The notes below the pieces were generated by a model. The model was not told the DNA's origin. It was given only the letters and a program-made list of their open reading frames with translations, and did not search any database. The position numbers and the translations under genes are program-made. Below are positions 45,666-53,784 of a stretch of 64,000 nucleotides of DNA, piece after piece. Source of the stretch: Pseudoalteromonas umbrosa. Its GTDB lineage: Bacteria; Pseudomonadota; Gammaproteobacteria; Enterobacterales; Alteromonadaceae. Each line of letters begins with the position of its first letter. The first letter of the stretch is position 1. The DNA lies in assembly GCF_030125375.1 (NCBI RefSeq), contig NZ_JASJUU010000002.1:498697-562696 (forward strand), in the 5' to 3' direction.

Positions 45666-47114
45666 ATGGATAAAATAACAGGACTTAATATTTTGCTAGT
45701 TGATGACGAGCCACATATTTTGCGCTCACTCAGCCGAGCATTACGCTCCGATCAATATCATATTCATACCGCTGAAGGCGGACCTGCCGCACTTGAGATT
45801 TTGGCGAATGAGTCCATAGATGTGGTCGTCACTGATAAAAATATGCCTGAGATGACAGGCAATGAACTACTCGCCATCATCGCCGAACAATACCCAGACA
45901 CCATTCGCATTATGCTGACAGCTTTCACAGAGCAAGCTGCGCTCATTGACGCGATAAACCAAGGAAAAGTTTGGGGCTATATGCAAAAACCATGGGATAA
46001 CGATAATCTCAGGATCACCATTGAGCAGGCACTACAGACAAAAATGCTCATTGCTGAGCGCAACATGCTACGCGCTAGTCTAAAACGCTATAAACGAGAA
46101 CATAGATCTCAGTTCCAACGCTTTATTGGCGGCTCCTTAGCGATGCAAGTTGTTTATAAATGTATCGATAAGGCTGCACCGAGCCGTGCTAATGTGTTTA
46201 TCACCGGCCCCAGTGGTACAGGTAAAGAACTGGCCGCTGAGGCTATTCACAACTTAAGCCCTCGTCACAACAACGAACTTGTCTGTATTAACTGTGCGGC
46301 GATTCCATCTGAATTGATGGAGTCCGAAATTTTTGGCCATATTAAAGGCGCGTTTTCTGGCGCGACCAATAACCGCGATGGTGCAGCAACCCTAGCTGAT
46401 GGTGGCACGCTGTTTTTGGATGAAATTGGCGAAATGGATATGGCGCTTCAGGCTAAAATTCTTCGCTTCATTCAAACGGGAACTTTTCAACGCGTCGGTA
46501 GCGGCAAAGTCGAAAAGGTCGACGTGAGATTTGTCTGTGCAACTAACCGCAACCCACTTGAAGCCATTGAACAGCAACTGCTGCGTGAAGACCTATTTTA
46601 TCGACTTAACGTCATTGCGATAGATATGCCCGCCTTGTCTGATCGTGATGAAGACCCTTTGCAAATTGCACTCTTCTATCTCAACAAATTTAGCGAAATG
46701 GAAAATAAGCTTTTTGTTGGTTTTTCCAAACGCGCAGAACAGCTCATTTTGAATTATGCTTGGCCTGGTAACGTCAGACAGCTAGAAAACCTTATTCACA
46801 GTGCCGTGGTGATGTCCGACGGTCCCATGGTAAGTGAAGAAACTCTGATGCAACAATTACATTTAAAACCCAGTGAAGAGCTTTTCAAACCTAAAGACAA
46901 ATCATCCGCCAATGCCATACCTACTAATGGTGCTGCGCCATCAATGAGCACAGCGACGCCCGATGCCAGCAATATTGTGCCACTGTCAGAGGTTGAGCGC
47001 TTCGCCATTGAGCAAGCTTTATTAGTCTGTGATGACAATGTAGTCAAAGCTGCGGGGTTATTAGAAGTTAGCCCATCAACTTTGTATCGCAAAATACAAA
47101 AATGGGAGCCTTAG
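45666..47114 (+). CDS. Sigma-54-dependent response regulator of the EPS locus
   Basis: 482 residues of NtrC type. Receiver (about 6-125) with acidic pocket Asp13-Asp14, phospho-acceptor Asp57 in VTDKNMPEMTG, Thr85 and Lys108. AAA+ domain (about 153-390): Walker A GPSGTGKE (181-188), sigma-54 contact loop GAFSGA (228-233) where GAFTGA is usual, Walker B LFLDEIGEMD. C-terminal Fis-type HTH VVKAAGLLEVSPSTLYRKIQ. Binds DNA upstream of sigma-54 promoters and drives open-complex formation. No kinase is adjacent, so its partner is elsewhere. Ribosome site AAGGAG. Five EPS promoters in the locus are its likely targets. Confidence 0.92.
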   Translation: MDKITGLNILLVDDEPHILRSLSRALRSDQYHIHTAEGGPAALEILANESIDVVVTDKNMPEMTGNELLAIIAEQYPDTIRIMLTAFTEQAALIDAINQGKVWGYMQKPWDNDNLRITIEQALQTKMLIAERNMLRASLKRYKREHRSQFQRFIGGSLAMQVVYKCIDKAAPSRANVFITGPSGTGKELAAEAIHNLSPRHNNELVCINCAAIPSELMESEIFGHIKGAFSGATNNRDGAATLADGGTLFLDEIGEMDMALQAKILRFIQTGTFQRVGSGKVEKVDVRFVCATNRNPLEAIEQQLLREDLFYRLNVIAIDMPALSDRDEDPLQIALFYLNKFSEMENKLFVGFSKRAEQLILNYAWPGNVRQLENLIHSAVVMSDGPMVSEETLMQQLHLKPSEELFKPKDKSSANAIPTNGAAPSMSTATPDASNIVPLSEVERFAIEQALLVCDDNVVKAAGLLEVSPSTLYRKIQKWEP

Positions 47115-47129
47115 CGGCAATAGGCACTT

Positions 47130-47160
47130 TGCAAATTAAAAAATATCTGCATTGCAAATT
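47130..47160 (+). promoter_or_regulatory. Two TGCAAATT elements upstream of the flippase unit
   Basis: TGCAAATT at 47130-47137 and again at 47153-47160, 23 bases apart centre to centre (about two helical turns). The second lies 79 bases upstream of the -24 element. Paired, in-phase sites fit an NtrC-like dimer pair. Confidence 0.6.
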
Positions 47161-47239
47161 GCGAGTACAGCGTCATTTGATAAAGCTAAAAACCATAAAA
47201 TAATTAGGTATAACATAAAGTTAAAAATAAAATCAGAGT

Positions 47240-47255
47240 TGGCGTAATTATTGAT
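47240..47255 (+). promoter_or_regulatory. Sigma-54-like promoter of the flippase unit
   Basis: TGGCGT-AATTA-TTGAT. The -24 element has the invariant GG; the -12 has TTGAT, the same variant as the pspA promoter of this genome. It lies 34 bases before the gene and resembles the wza promoter (TGGCCT-AATTA-ATGCT). Confidence 0.55.
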
Positions 47256-47289
47256 TGATATAGGTATCACTTAAAACAGAGTAAACCGG

Positions 47290-48531
47290 ATGCAATCAAA
47301 TAAACATTCACTGAAGCTCCTACTACGTAACACCTCTTGGCTGGTCGGTGCAGAAGTCGTAGCTAAAGCTACTCGCTTATTGAGCATCATGGCAATGGCA
47401 GCATTTTTGGTCCCAGTAGAATATGGCGCAGCTATGTTGGCACTGAGTATTCATGAGGTCATTCGTTTACTGTTACGCTCTGGCACCGGCGCGCAAATCA
47501 TTCGCGCAAAAGACAGTGAATTACCTGATTATCTATCAAATGGTTTGTGCATACAGTGGTTACTGTGCATAGCGCTTTTCTTAGTACAGTTGCTTGCAGC
47601 CTATGCAACCCACTGGCTTTTCCCTGAGCATGACATCACCACCTTAGTGGCGTTAATGGCTTTCACCTATTTGATATTTCCAATAGTCAGCACCCGTGCG
47701 TTTTTAGTCCAACGCGACAACCGTATGGCTCTGTTTAGCATGATCAGCAGTTGTTGCATCATCTTAGAGAACATCACCATTGCCGTTGCGTTATATTTTG
47801 ACGCGGGCTTACTATCAATTGTTTACGCAAAATGGGCATTTGCACTGTTATGGCTTGGCGCTTTTTCACTGGTTGACACTCTGCCTCATAAAATAGGCTT
47901 CAAGCGCGATACCTTTTTTTATTTACTCGGTTCTTCTACGCAACTCGCTGCTGCTGAAGGTTTGCGTTCACTGCGTATGAACATGGACATCTTCATTGGA
48001 GCAAGATTACTCTCACCTGAACTATTTGGCCTTTATAGCTTTGCTAAAAGTGCGGGCATTGGACTTGCCATGTCAATCAGCCAAGCTTATATCACCGCGC
48101 TATATCCATATGTTTGCCAGCAACAAAAAAATGCACAAACGGGCAATTTAAATCAAAAAATCATGTTGGTTACCGCTGCCGTATCTGCCATTTTTGTATG
48201 CCAATCAGTTTTGGTGCCAGTCTATGTACCGTTTCTTTTTTCAGCAGATTGGCAGGCAAGTTTTACAACAACCAGTTTATTGTGCCTTATTGCAATCACG
48301 ACAGTATGGTCAGACACCTACAGCGCAATGCTACGCAGTAAAGGCCTATTTAAGTTAGAAACACAGCAATGTGCATTCTGCCTTATCGTATCAATCATCG
48401 GTGTATTGGCTATCGCACCACAGCAGCCAGACACATTTGCCCTAGTTTTACTTTTGAGCAGCATATTATGGCTGGTATTTCCTGCCATCAATGTACTTCT
48501 TGTCAAATTCAGCGCCATCAAAGCCGCCTAA
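47290..48531 (+). CDS. Polysaccharide flippase (Wzx/MATE-like oligosaccharide exporter)
   Basis: 413 residues with about twelve hydrophobic helices, polysaccharide-biosynthesis (MVF) type. N-terminal NTSWLVGAEVVAKATRLLSIM and the central FYLLGSSTQLAAAEGLRSLR resemble EPS flippases that move lipid-linked repeat units across the inner membrane. Part of a Wzx/Wzy pathway with the polymerase and export genes downstream. It is 10 bases before the next GT2 start, so an operon. Confidence 0.88.
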   Translation: MQSNKHSLKLLLRNTSWLVGAEVVAKATRLLSIMAMAAFLVPVEYGAAMLALSIHEVIRLLLRSGTGAQIIRAKDSELPDYLSNGLCIQWLLCIALFLVQLLAAYATHWLFPEHDITTLVALMAFTYLIFPIVSTRAFLVQRDNRMALFSMISSCCIILENITIAVALYFDAGLLSIVYAKWAFALLWLGAFSLVDTLPHKIGFKRDTFFYLLGSSTQLAAAEGLRSLRMNMDIFIGARLLSPELFGLYSFAKSAGIGLAMSISQAYITALYPYVCQQQKNAQTGNLNQKIMLVTAAVSAIFVCQSVLVPVYVPFLFSADWQASFTTTSLLCLIAITTVWSDTYSAMLRSKGLFKLETQQCAFCLIVSIIGVLAIAPQQPDTFALVLLLSSILWLVFPAINVLLVKFSAIKAA

Positions 48532-48541
48532 GGAGCTTGCT

Positions 48542-49549
48542 ATGAATACTTTAATCAACCCAACAGTTAGTGTCGTTATTCCTATGTACAATGTAGGTAA
48601 ATATATTGAGCAAAGCATCGGTTCGGTACTGAAGCAAACTTATCAAGATTTTGAAATTTTATGTGTTGATGATGGCTGTAGTGATGATACTCTGGCTAAA
48701 GTCGCACAGTTTGATGACTCACGCATTCAGGTCATTCAGCAACTTAATCGTGGCCTATCGGGTGCTAGAAACACTGGAATTCGAGCAGCGAAAGGTAAAT
48801 ACATTGCCCTACTGGACGCCGATGATTTCTGGTCAGCAAAAAAATTAGAATTACATGTCGCACACTTAGACAGCAACCCTAAAGTGGGTGTGAGCTACTG
48901 CCCATCTCTATTTGTGGATGAAGACGGTGCGCCTCTTGGCATTGGCCAATTCCCCGCTTTAACAGGCATCACCACAAAGCAAATTTTTTGCCGCAATCCT
49001 GTCGGTAATGGGTCTGCTCCGGTCATCAGAAAAGCGGTATTTGATGCAGTGGCATTTCAAGATGGTATGCGTGCATGGACACAATACTTTGATGAAGAAT
49101 TGCGTCAGTCTGAAGACATCGAGATGTGGTTAAGAATGGCTCTAGATACTGATTTTGAATTTGAAGGTATTGCGCAGCCACTGACTTATTATCGCGTCAA
49201 TGCATCGGGCTTATCATCTAACCTGCATAAGCAATTTACCAGCTGGCAGTATGCAGTTGACCAAAACCGTATCGGCCATGAGGCGTTCTTCAATCAATAT
49301 GCCTCACTGGCAAAAGCTTACCAGCTACGTTATTTATGCCGCCGTGCGATTCAGTCAAGAAACAGCACTCAGGCGATTAAGTTAATGCACCAAGCACTTA
49401 AAACTAATTGGCGTATTTTAAAAGAAGAGCCAAAACGCACACTAGCAACTTGGGCTTGTACGTATTTAAGTACATTACCTGCCTGTATTTATAACACTAT
49501 AGAGAACGCAGCGATGCGCGGTGTTTCATACATTCAAAAGTCGCATTAA
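48542..49549 (+). CDS. GT2 family glycosyltransferase (EPS)
   Basis: 335 residues from the ATG at 48542 with an AAGGAG site; the longer frame would overlap the flippase gene. GT-A fold: VSVVIPMYNVGKYIEQSIGS, CVDDGCSDDT, LLDADDFW (DXD), and SEDIEMWLRMAL with the catalytic-base ED. No membrane segment. A cytoplasmic transferase extending the lipid-linked repeat; sugar specificity is unknown. Second and last gene of the flippase unit, closed by a strong terminator. Confidence 0.9.
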   Translation: MNTLINPTVSVVIPMYNVGKYIEQSIGSVLKQTYQDFEILCVDDGCSDDTLAKVAQFDDSRIQVIQQLNRGLSGARNTGIRAAKGKYIALLDADDFWSAKKLELHVAHLDSNPKVGVSYCPSLFVDEDGAPLGIGQFPALTGITTKQIFCRNPVGNGSAPVIRKAVFDAVAFQDGMRAWTQYFDEELRQSEDIEMWLRMALDTDFEFEGIAQPLTYYRVNASGLSSNLHKQFTSWQYAVDQNRIGHEAFFNQYASLAKAYQLRYLCRRAIQSRNSTQAIKLMHQALKTNWRILKEEPKRTLATWACTYLSTLPACIYNTIENAAMRGVSYIQKSH

Positions 49550-49580
49550 TGTTTACCAAAAACATTCAATATCCCAAAAT

Positions 49581-49608
49581 AGAAAAACCAGCAGAGGCTG
49601 GTTTTTCT
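49581..49608. terminator. Terminator after the flippase-GT2 unit
   Basis: AGAAAAACCAGC-AGAG-GCTGGTTTTTCT: twelve perfect pairs with a T-run. It insulates the wza unit. Confidence 0.92.
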
Positions 49609-49628
49609 ATTTTGCAAACACCACTCGA

Positions 49629-49636
49629 TGCAAATT
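49629..49636 (+). promoter_or_regulatory. TGCAAATT element upstream of the wza-like unit
   Basis: GATGCAAATTGCAAAA, 67 bases before the -24 element. A related TTTTGCAAA (49610-49618) lies 19 bases upstream, giving a two-site arrangement like that before the flippase gene. Confidence 0.55.
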
Positions 49637-49703
49637 GCAAAAAGCCAATATAAAAACCGCAAAATAACATTGTAACCACCTGTTTTTTAATGATTTCGAC
49701 AAC

Positions 49704-49719
49704 TGGCCTAATTAATGCT
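49704..49719 (+). promoter_or_regulatory. Sigma-54-like promoter of the wza-wzc-wzy unit
   Basis: TGGCCT-AATTA-ATGCT with GG-N10-GC spacing. Two mismatches in the -24 and one in the -12 element. It lies 36 bases before the gene, as for the other EPS units. Confidence 0.6.
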
Positions 49720-49755
49720 TTATTTAAGACAGTATCTTTCATTAAGGAATAGACT

Positions 49756-51027
49756 ATGACAGTCACCAGCATCACAACAAAGCTCAGTATATTAGCACTT
49801 GTGTGCAATATCGCGCTGACTGCTGGCTGTGCACATATTGACGGAACAGTAGAGTTAGAAGATAACGACGACCGTTTTTATGGCCACCCTGATGCACAAG
49901 GCACAGTGATTAATCCAGCAGAGCCCGGCACAGTATTCGCAGCCGGTTTAGATTGCTCTGGCGCGAACGAATTTGCCATTTCAAAACAGTATCGCGTTGA
50001 CAAAGCAATTGTTACACACCCTAACAACCAAGCGCCAGTACCAGTACTTGGTGGAAAAGATGCAAATTCTTTACCACTGAGCCCGGGCGACTTGATCGAT
50101 ATTAATATGGAGTTTGGTGAAGGTTTCAATGGTCGCTATATATTAGATAGCTCTGGCCTACTGGAAATGCCTGTGATTGAGCCTATTTTTGCAGCGGGTT
50201 TGACCACCAAACATTTAAGTGAGCGCATTGAGCTAGCATTGATCAGAGCGAATATATTCAAAGCGCATACGCTTGATGTAAATATCAAAGTACTAAACTT
50301 AGCATCCATAGAAGTGCCAGTATCTGGCGCTGTGTTTGAACCAGGTCGTGTGACAATTAATGCAACGATCCCCTCGCAAGTACAGCAAGAGCGTCTTGCA
50401 GCTTCAGGTGACCAAAGTAAAAAGCGTTTATTGTCGGAAGCGGTCAGAACTGCATCTGGTATTCGCCCTGATGCAAAACTCGACCAAGTGATTTTAATTC
50501 GTTCAGGTTGGCAGGTAGAAGTAGACCTTACGGGCATTTTAACTGGCGAGCCGGTAACTGATTACGCATTGATAGCCGGTGACCAAGTCATCGTGCCAAG
50601 CACAGGCTGTTTTCAACCTCATCTGGTTAGACCCTCGCAGATCACGCCAAAGGGCTTTCGAGTCTTTATGTCCAACTTGATAGATTCTGCAGAGAGTAAT
50701 TCAAACGCAGCCATCGGTCGTTTTTCAAGTAGCCTGCCTTATGGTACGCGTTTATTGCAAGCCGCAGTCTCTGCAAACTGTGTGGGTGGCAAGTCATATA
50801 CTAACGCACCTCGTCGCGTGGTGTTAGTCAGCACTCACCCAATTACAAAACAGACACAAGTTATTGAGCGTTCAATCGAGCAACTTATGCGTATGCCTTA
50901 CAGAGATAAAATCAATCCATACGTAATGCCAAATGACGCTATCGCCTGTTACGACTCTGATATCACAAATTTAAGAGACGTGGCGCAAACCGTTTTAGAC
51001 TTAGTCGCACCATTCAAGGTGTTTTAG
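49756..51027 (+). CDS. Polysaccharide export outer-membrane lipoprotein (Wza-like)
   Basis: 423 residues. Lipoprotein signal ending LTAGC (Cys at residue 25). The Poly_export domain follows, with LSPGDLIDINMEFGEGFNGRYILDSSGLLEMPVI, in short GDLIDINMEFGEGFNG, then SLBB-type segments around ASIEVPVSGAVFEPGRV and DYALIAGDQVIVPSTGC. It should form the octameric outer-membrane channel for EPS. It heads a three-gene unit with the chain-length protein (10 bases later) and the polymerase. Confidence 0.9.
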   Translation: MTVTSITTKLSILALVCNIALTAGCAHIDGTVELEDNDDRFYGHPDAQGTVINPAEPGTVFAAGLDCSGANEFAISKQYRVDKAIVTHPNNQAPVPVLGGKDANSLPLSPGDLIDINMEFGEGFNGRYILDSSGLLEMPVIEPIFAAGLTTKHLSERIELALIRANIFKAHTLDVNIKVLNLASIEVPVSGAVFEPGRVTINATIPSQVQQERLAASGDQSKKRLLSEAVRTASGIRPDAKLDQVILIRSGWQVEVDLTGILTGEPVTDYALIAGDQVIVPSTGCFQPHLVRPSQITPKGFRVFMSNLIDSAESNSNAAIGRFSSSLPYGTRLLQAAVSANCVGGKSYTNAPRRVVLVSTHPITKQTQVIERSIEQLMRMPYRDKINPYVMPNDAIACYDSDITNLRDVAQTVLDLVAPFKVF

Positions 51028-51037
51028 GAGGTGTATC

Positions 51038-52438
51038 ATGGGTACAGCACTTCAAGTTACAACGCCATACAGCCGCTTTAGAGCAACGATTTATCGTTGG
51101 CTGCGCAGACCATACTTAGCTGCATGTGCGATTAGCTATGTTGTCATTACATTATTGGTGATTGCCTACTTGCAAAAAGCCCCCACATTCAAAAGTGATT
51201 TTGACATTGTGCTACCAGGTACAGGTGCAAACAGCCAAGTTAATATCGACGAAGTAGGTCAAGTTGTCTCGTCGACCAGTGCGCCATTCGGTAAAGGCTA
51301 TAACCCGCGCGTTAACTACAAAGAGATGATCATGAGTCGTAACCTGCTCGACAGCGCAGCTAAAACAATGAACCTAACAGGTCGCGAGTTTGGCAATCCA
51401 AAAGTGCGCTTAACCGAGCAAACCTCTATTTTGAATGTAGAAACAACCGGCGGCTCACCACAAATTGCACAAAACAAAGCATGGGCTATCTACGACGCAC
51501 TACAAGCACAGCTTGACCATTTACGTGCAGATGAGGTTAAACGTCGTGACGAAAGCATCAAAGCTGTTTTAGACCAATACCGTGAGCGTCTAAATCTAAC
51601 TCGTAATAATATTATTGATTTTCAACAGCGCTCACTCATTGTTTCTGCTGAGCAATTGCAAAGAGAAACAGCTACTTTATCTTCAATCAGAGAAAAAATG
51701 GTGATGATCCAAGCTGAAATCGGCCAAGGCGAAGACTATGTCAGCCAGTTGAGCGTAGACTTAGGTGTATCTCCTGCTATGGCAGGTCAAGCGTTTGTAC
51801 TTCAGTCTGACAGTGAATTTCGTGGATATCTATCTGAACTTACCTCTAGTGCATCTCAGTTGAGCGAATATCGTTCACGTTGGGGAGAGGGTCACCCTAA
51901 AGTCAAAGCAGAATTTGCTCGCTTTGAATATTCAAAACAGTCGCTTCGCAACCGCTCTCAAGGTTTGGTAGGTCCAAACGCAGCGCACATATTCACGTCG
52001 CTAGATTTAAAGAATAACCCAAAACGTGCGCAACTTTTTGCAGACCTTATTAACGCGTATGCTGTTAAAAAAGGCAAAGAAGCAAAATTAGTTGAACTAG
52101 ACCAAGCCCAAACGTTGTTAAACGAAAAAATTAAAATATATGCACGTGAGGCTGCAGAACTTGAACGCCTGCAACGAGAGTTTGACCTAGCAGAAGCGGT
52201 ATTCACATCAGCTGCTGCACGCTTAGAAGCAAGTAAAGCTGATGTGTTTGCTTCCTATCCGATTGTGCAACTTATGACGCCACCTTCAATGGCTTTCAAA
52301 GCAGTGAGTCCGAAAAAAGGGTTGGCCATTGCTGCGGCGCTTTTTGCGATGATTTTCACATCACTTGCTATATTAATGGTTAATAAGCGCAGAGAAATCG
52401 TGGCACTCGTTGTTGAGAAGCCAAAAGCAAAAGGATAA
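51038..52438 (+). CDS. Chain-length determinant protein without kinase domain (GumC/Wzc N-terminal type)
   Basis: 466 residues. First membrane helix near residues 28-48 (YLAACAISYVVITLLVIAYL), a long periplasmic part with coiled coils (about 165-260 and 340-400) carrying RSRWGEGHPKVKAEFARFEY, a conserved family block, and a second membrane helix near the C-terminus (GLAIAAALFAMIFTSLAILM) followed by only about 20 residues. The cytoplasmic tyrosine-kinase domain of Wzc is absent and no separate kinase is in the window. It controls chain length and links Wzy to Wza. Ribosome site AGGAGG. Confidence 0.9.
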   Translation: MGTALQVTTPYSRFRATIYRWLRRPYLAACAISYVVITLLVIAYLQKAPTFKSDFDIVLPGTGANSQVNIDEVGQVVSSTSAPFGKGYNPRVNYKEMIMSRNLLDSAAKTMNLTGREFGNPKVRLTEQTSILNVETTGGSPQIAQNKAWAIYDALQAQLDHLRADEVKRRDESIKAVLDQYRERLNLTRNNIIDFQQRSLIVSAEQLQRETATLSSIREKMVMIQAEIGQGEDYVSQLSVDLGVSPAMAGQAFVLQSDSEFRGYLSELTSSASQLSEYRSRWGEGHPKVKAEFARFEYSKQSLRNRSQGLVGPNAAHIFTSLDLKNNPKRAQLFADLINAYAVKKGKEAKLVELDQAQTLLNEKIKIYAREAAELERLQREFDLAEAVFTSAAARLEASKADVFASYPIVQLMTPPSMAFKAVSPKKGLAIAAALFAMIFTSLAILMVNKRREIVALVVEKPKAKG

Positions 52439-52441
52439 TGG

Positions 52442-53776
52442 ATGCTACTACTGTCAGCATTACCAGGAGAGAAAAAAGAATTTGTCAGCTCAGAGGAATT
52501 CGTCGTCTGGGCTGGCTTAGTGCTGACCTACCCTTCCTTTTTAACCGGCACACTATACGTCCTCGGTTCAGTGATTGGCTGGATCTTATTTGCTATGGTG
52601 ATCACCCGACTCTATGTTGAAGTTGATAAAAAACATAGCCGCGTTAACCCTATGGTTTGGCTATGGATCATCGCCATGCTGGTGATGCTGGTGGCGCTCA
52701 TTATTGCTCATTTTAATTGGTCATTAGGCATAGGAAAAACCATAAAATCGTCCATCGGTTGGATGAAAGGTTGGGCGCTTTTAGCGCTATTTCCTCTAAT
52801 CGGTAACTTAATTCAAATTCGTAAAGAAGTCGTGATCCGTGCTGTATGCATCATAGGTATTCAAACTCTGATCTTTGCTGTTGTTTCTTTTATTTTTTAT
52901 TTAGGTCGCTTACCCGGCGATATTTTCCTCTCCCCGTTAAAAGTCATCGGTGGGCCCGGGGAAAGCTTTTTTATGGTGAGTTTTTACGGCATAAACCCAG
53001 AAACCGGTGCTGGAAGATGGCGCTTCTTCACTCCATGGGCTCCCGCAGCAGGGTTTATGGCCTGTATCTATCTGGTATTTTGCCTGCAAGAGCAAAACGC
53101 GCGTATTCGTCGTTGGGCCATCGCTGGATGCTGGGCCATGCTGTTGCTCTCTCAATCCCGTGCCGGCATTGCCATTTTTATTATGCTTTTTCCTATGGTG
53201 ATGTTCAGCGATAAATTCAAAGAGCCATGGTTTTTATTTTTACTCGGCTTTTTAGTGCCCGTTATACTGTTACTTGGTGAGCCTGTGTATCAATGGGTGA
53301 TGGACTCTTACGAAGCCGTCAAACAACAGCGACCGGGCTCAACGCGGGTACGGCAAGCGTTAGCCAATATAGCCGTGCAGCGTTGGGAAGCAGAAGCGCC
53401 TATTTGGGGTCACGGTATTGTTGAGCGTGGGCCAAAACTCGTTGAGCGTATGCCTATTGGCTCTCATCATAGCTGGTATGGACTACTTTTCGTCAAAGGT
53501 ATAGTTGGCGCCATCGCCCTTGCTGTGCCCATGGCACTTACCTTTATCTACTTTTTATGGAAATCGCAAGACTCTAAAACAGCACAAACTGCATTGTGTT
53601 TAATGACGGTGTTTATCTGTTATAGCTTTTTTGAAAACTTGGAGATTTTATCGTTCTTGTATTGGCCGGCGCTGCTATGGTTTGGCATCGTATTCAAAGG
53701 CGAGAAGGCATATCGCGCATCAACTAGAAAACACAGGCAAATAGAGCACTTTCCAAGCAGACGCGCGGGGCGCTAA
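52442..53776 (+). CDS. O-antigen ligase/polymerase family membrane protein (Wzy-like)
   Basis: 444 residues with roughly ten to twelve hydrophobic helices. The large periplasmic loop of the Wzy_C/O-antigen-ligase family is visible, with RWRFFTPWAPAAGFMACIYL before it and the conserved GSHHSWYGLLFVKG histidine region after it. SQSRAGIAIFIML is also typical. In this gene set it is expected to polymerise the repeat units; the O-antigen ligase alternative is less likely beside wza and wzc. Starts 4 bases after the chain-length gene. Confidence 0.85.
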   Translation: MLLLSALPGEKKEFVSSEEFVVWAGLVLTYPSFLTGTLYVLGSVIGWILFAMVITRLYVEVDKKHSRVNPMVWLWIIAMLVMLVALIIAHFNWSLGIGKTIKSSIGWMKGWALLALFPLIGNLIQIRKEVVIRAVCIIGIQTLIFAVVSFIFYLGRLPGDIFLSPLKVIGGPGESFFMVSFYGINPETGAGRWRFFTPWAPAAGFMACIYLVFCLQEQNARIRRWAIAGCWAMLLLSQSRAGIAIFIMLFPMVMFSDKFKEPWFLFLLGFLVPVILLLGEPVYQWVMDSYEAVKQQRPGSTRVRQALANIAVQRWEAEAPIWGHGIVERGPKLVERMPIGSHHSWYGLLFVKGIVGAIALAVPMALTFIYFLWKSQDSKTAQTALCLMTVFICYSFFENLEILSFLYWPALLWFGIVFKGEKAYRASTRKHRQIEHFPSRRAGR

Positions 53777-53784
53777 TTAATTTT

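Noticed and set aside
37778..53776. PEP-CTERM/exosortase type EPS system
   Set aside because: No exosortase gene and no PEP-CTERM tail on the secreted protein were seen, although a sigma-54 regulator and EPS genes are shared features.
37778..53776. Recent horizontal acquisition of the EPS locus as an island
   Set aside because: No integrase, tRNA end, direct repeats or IS elements flank it, and base composition by eye does not differ clearly; exchange by recombination remains possible but unsupported.
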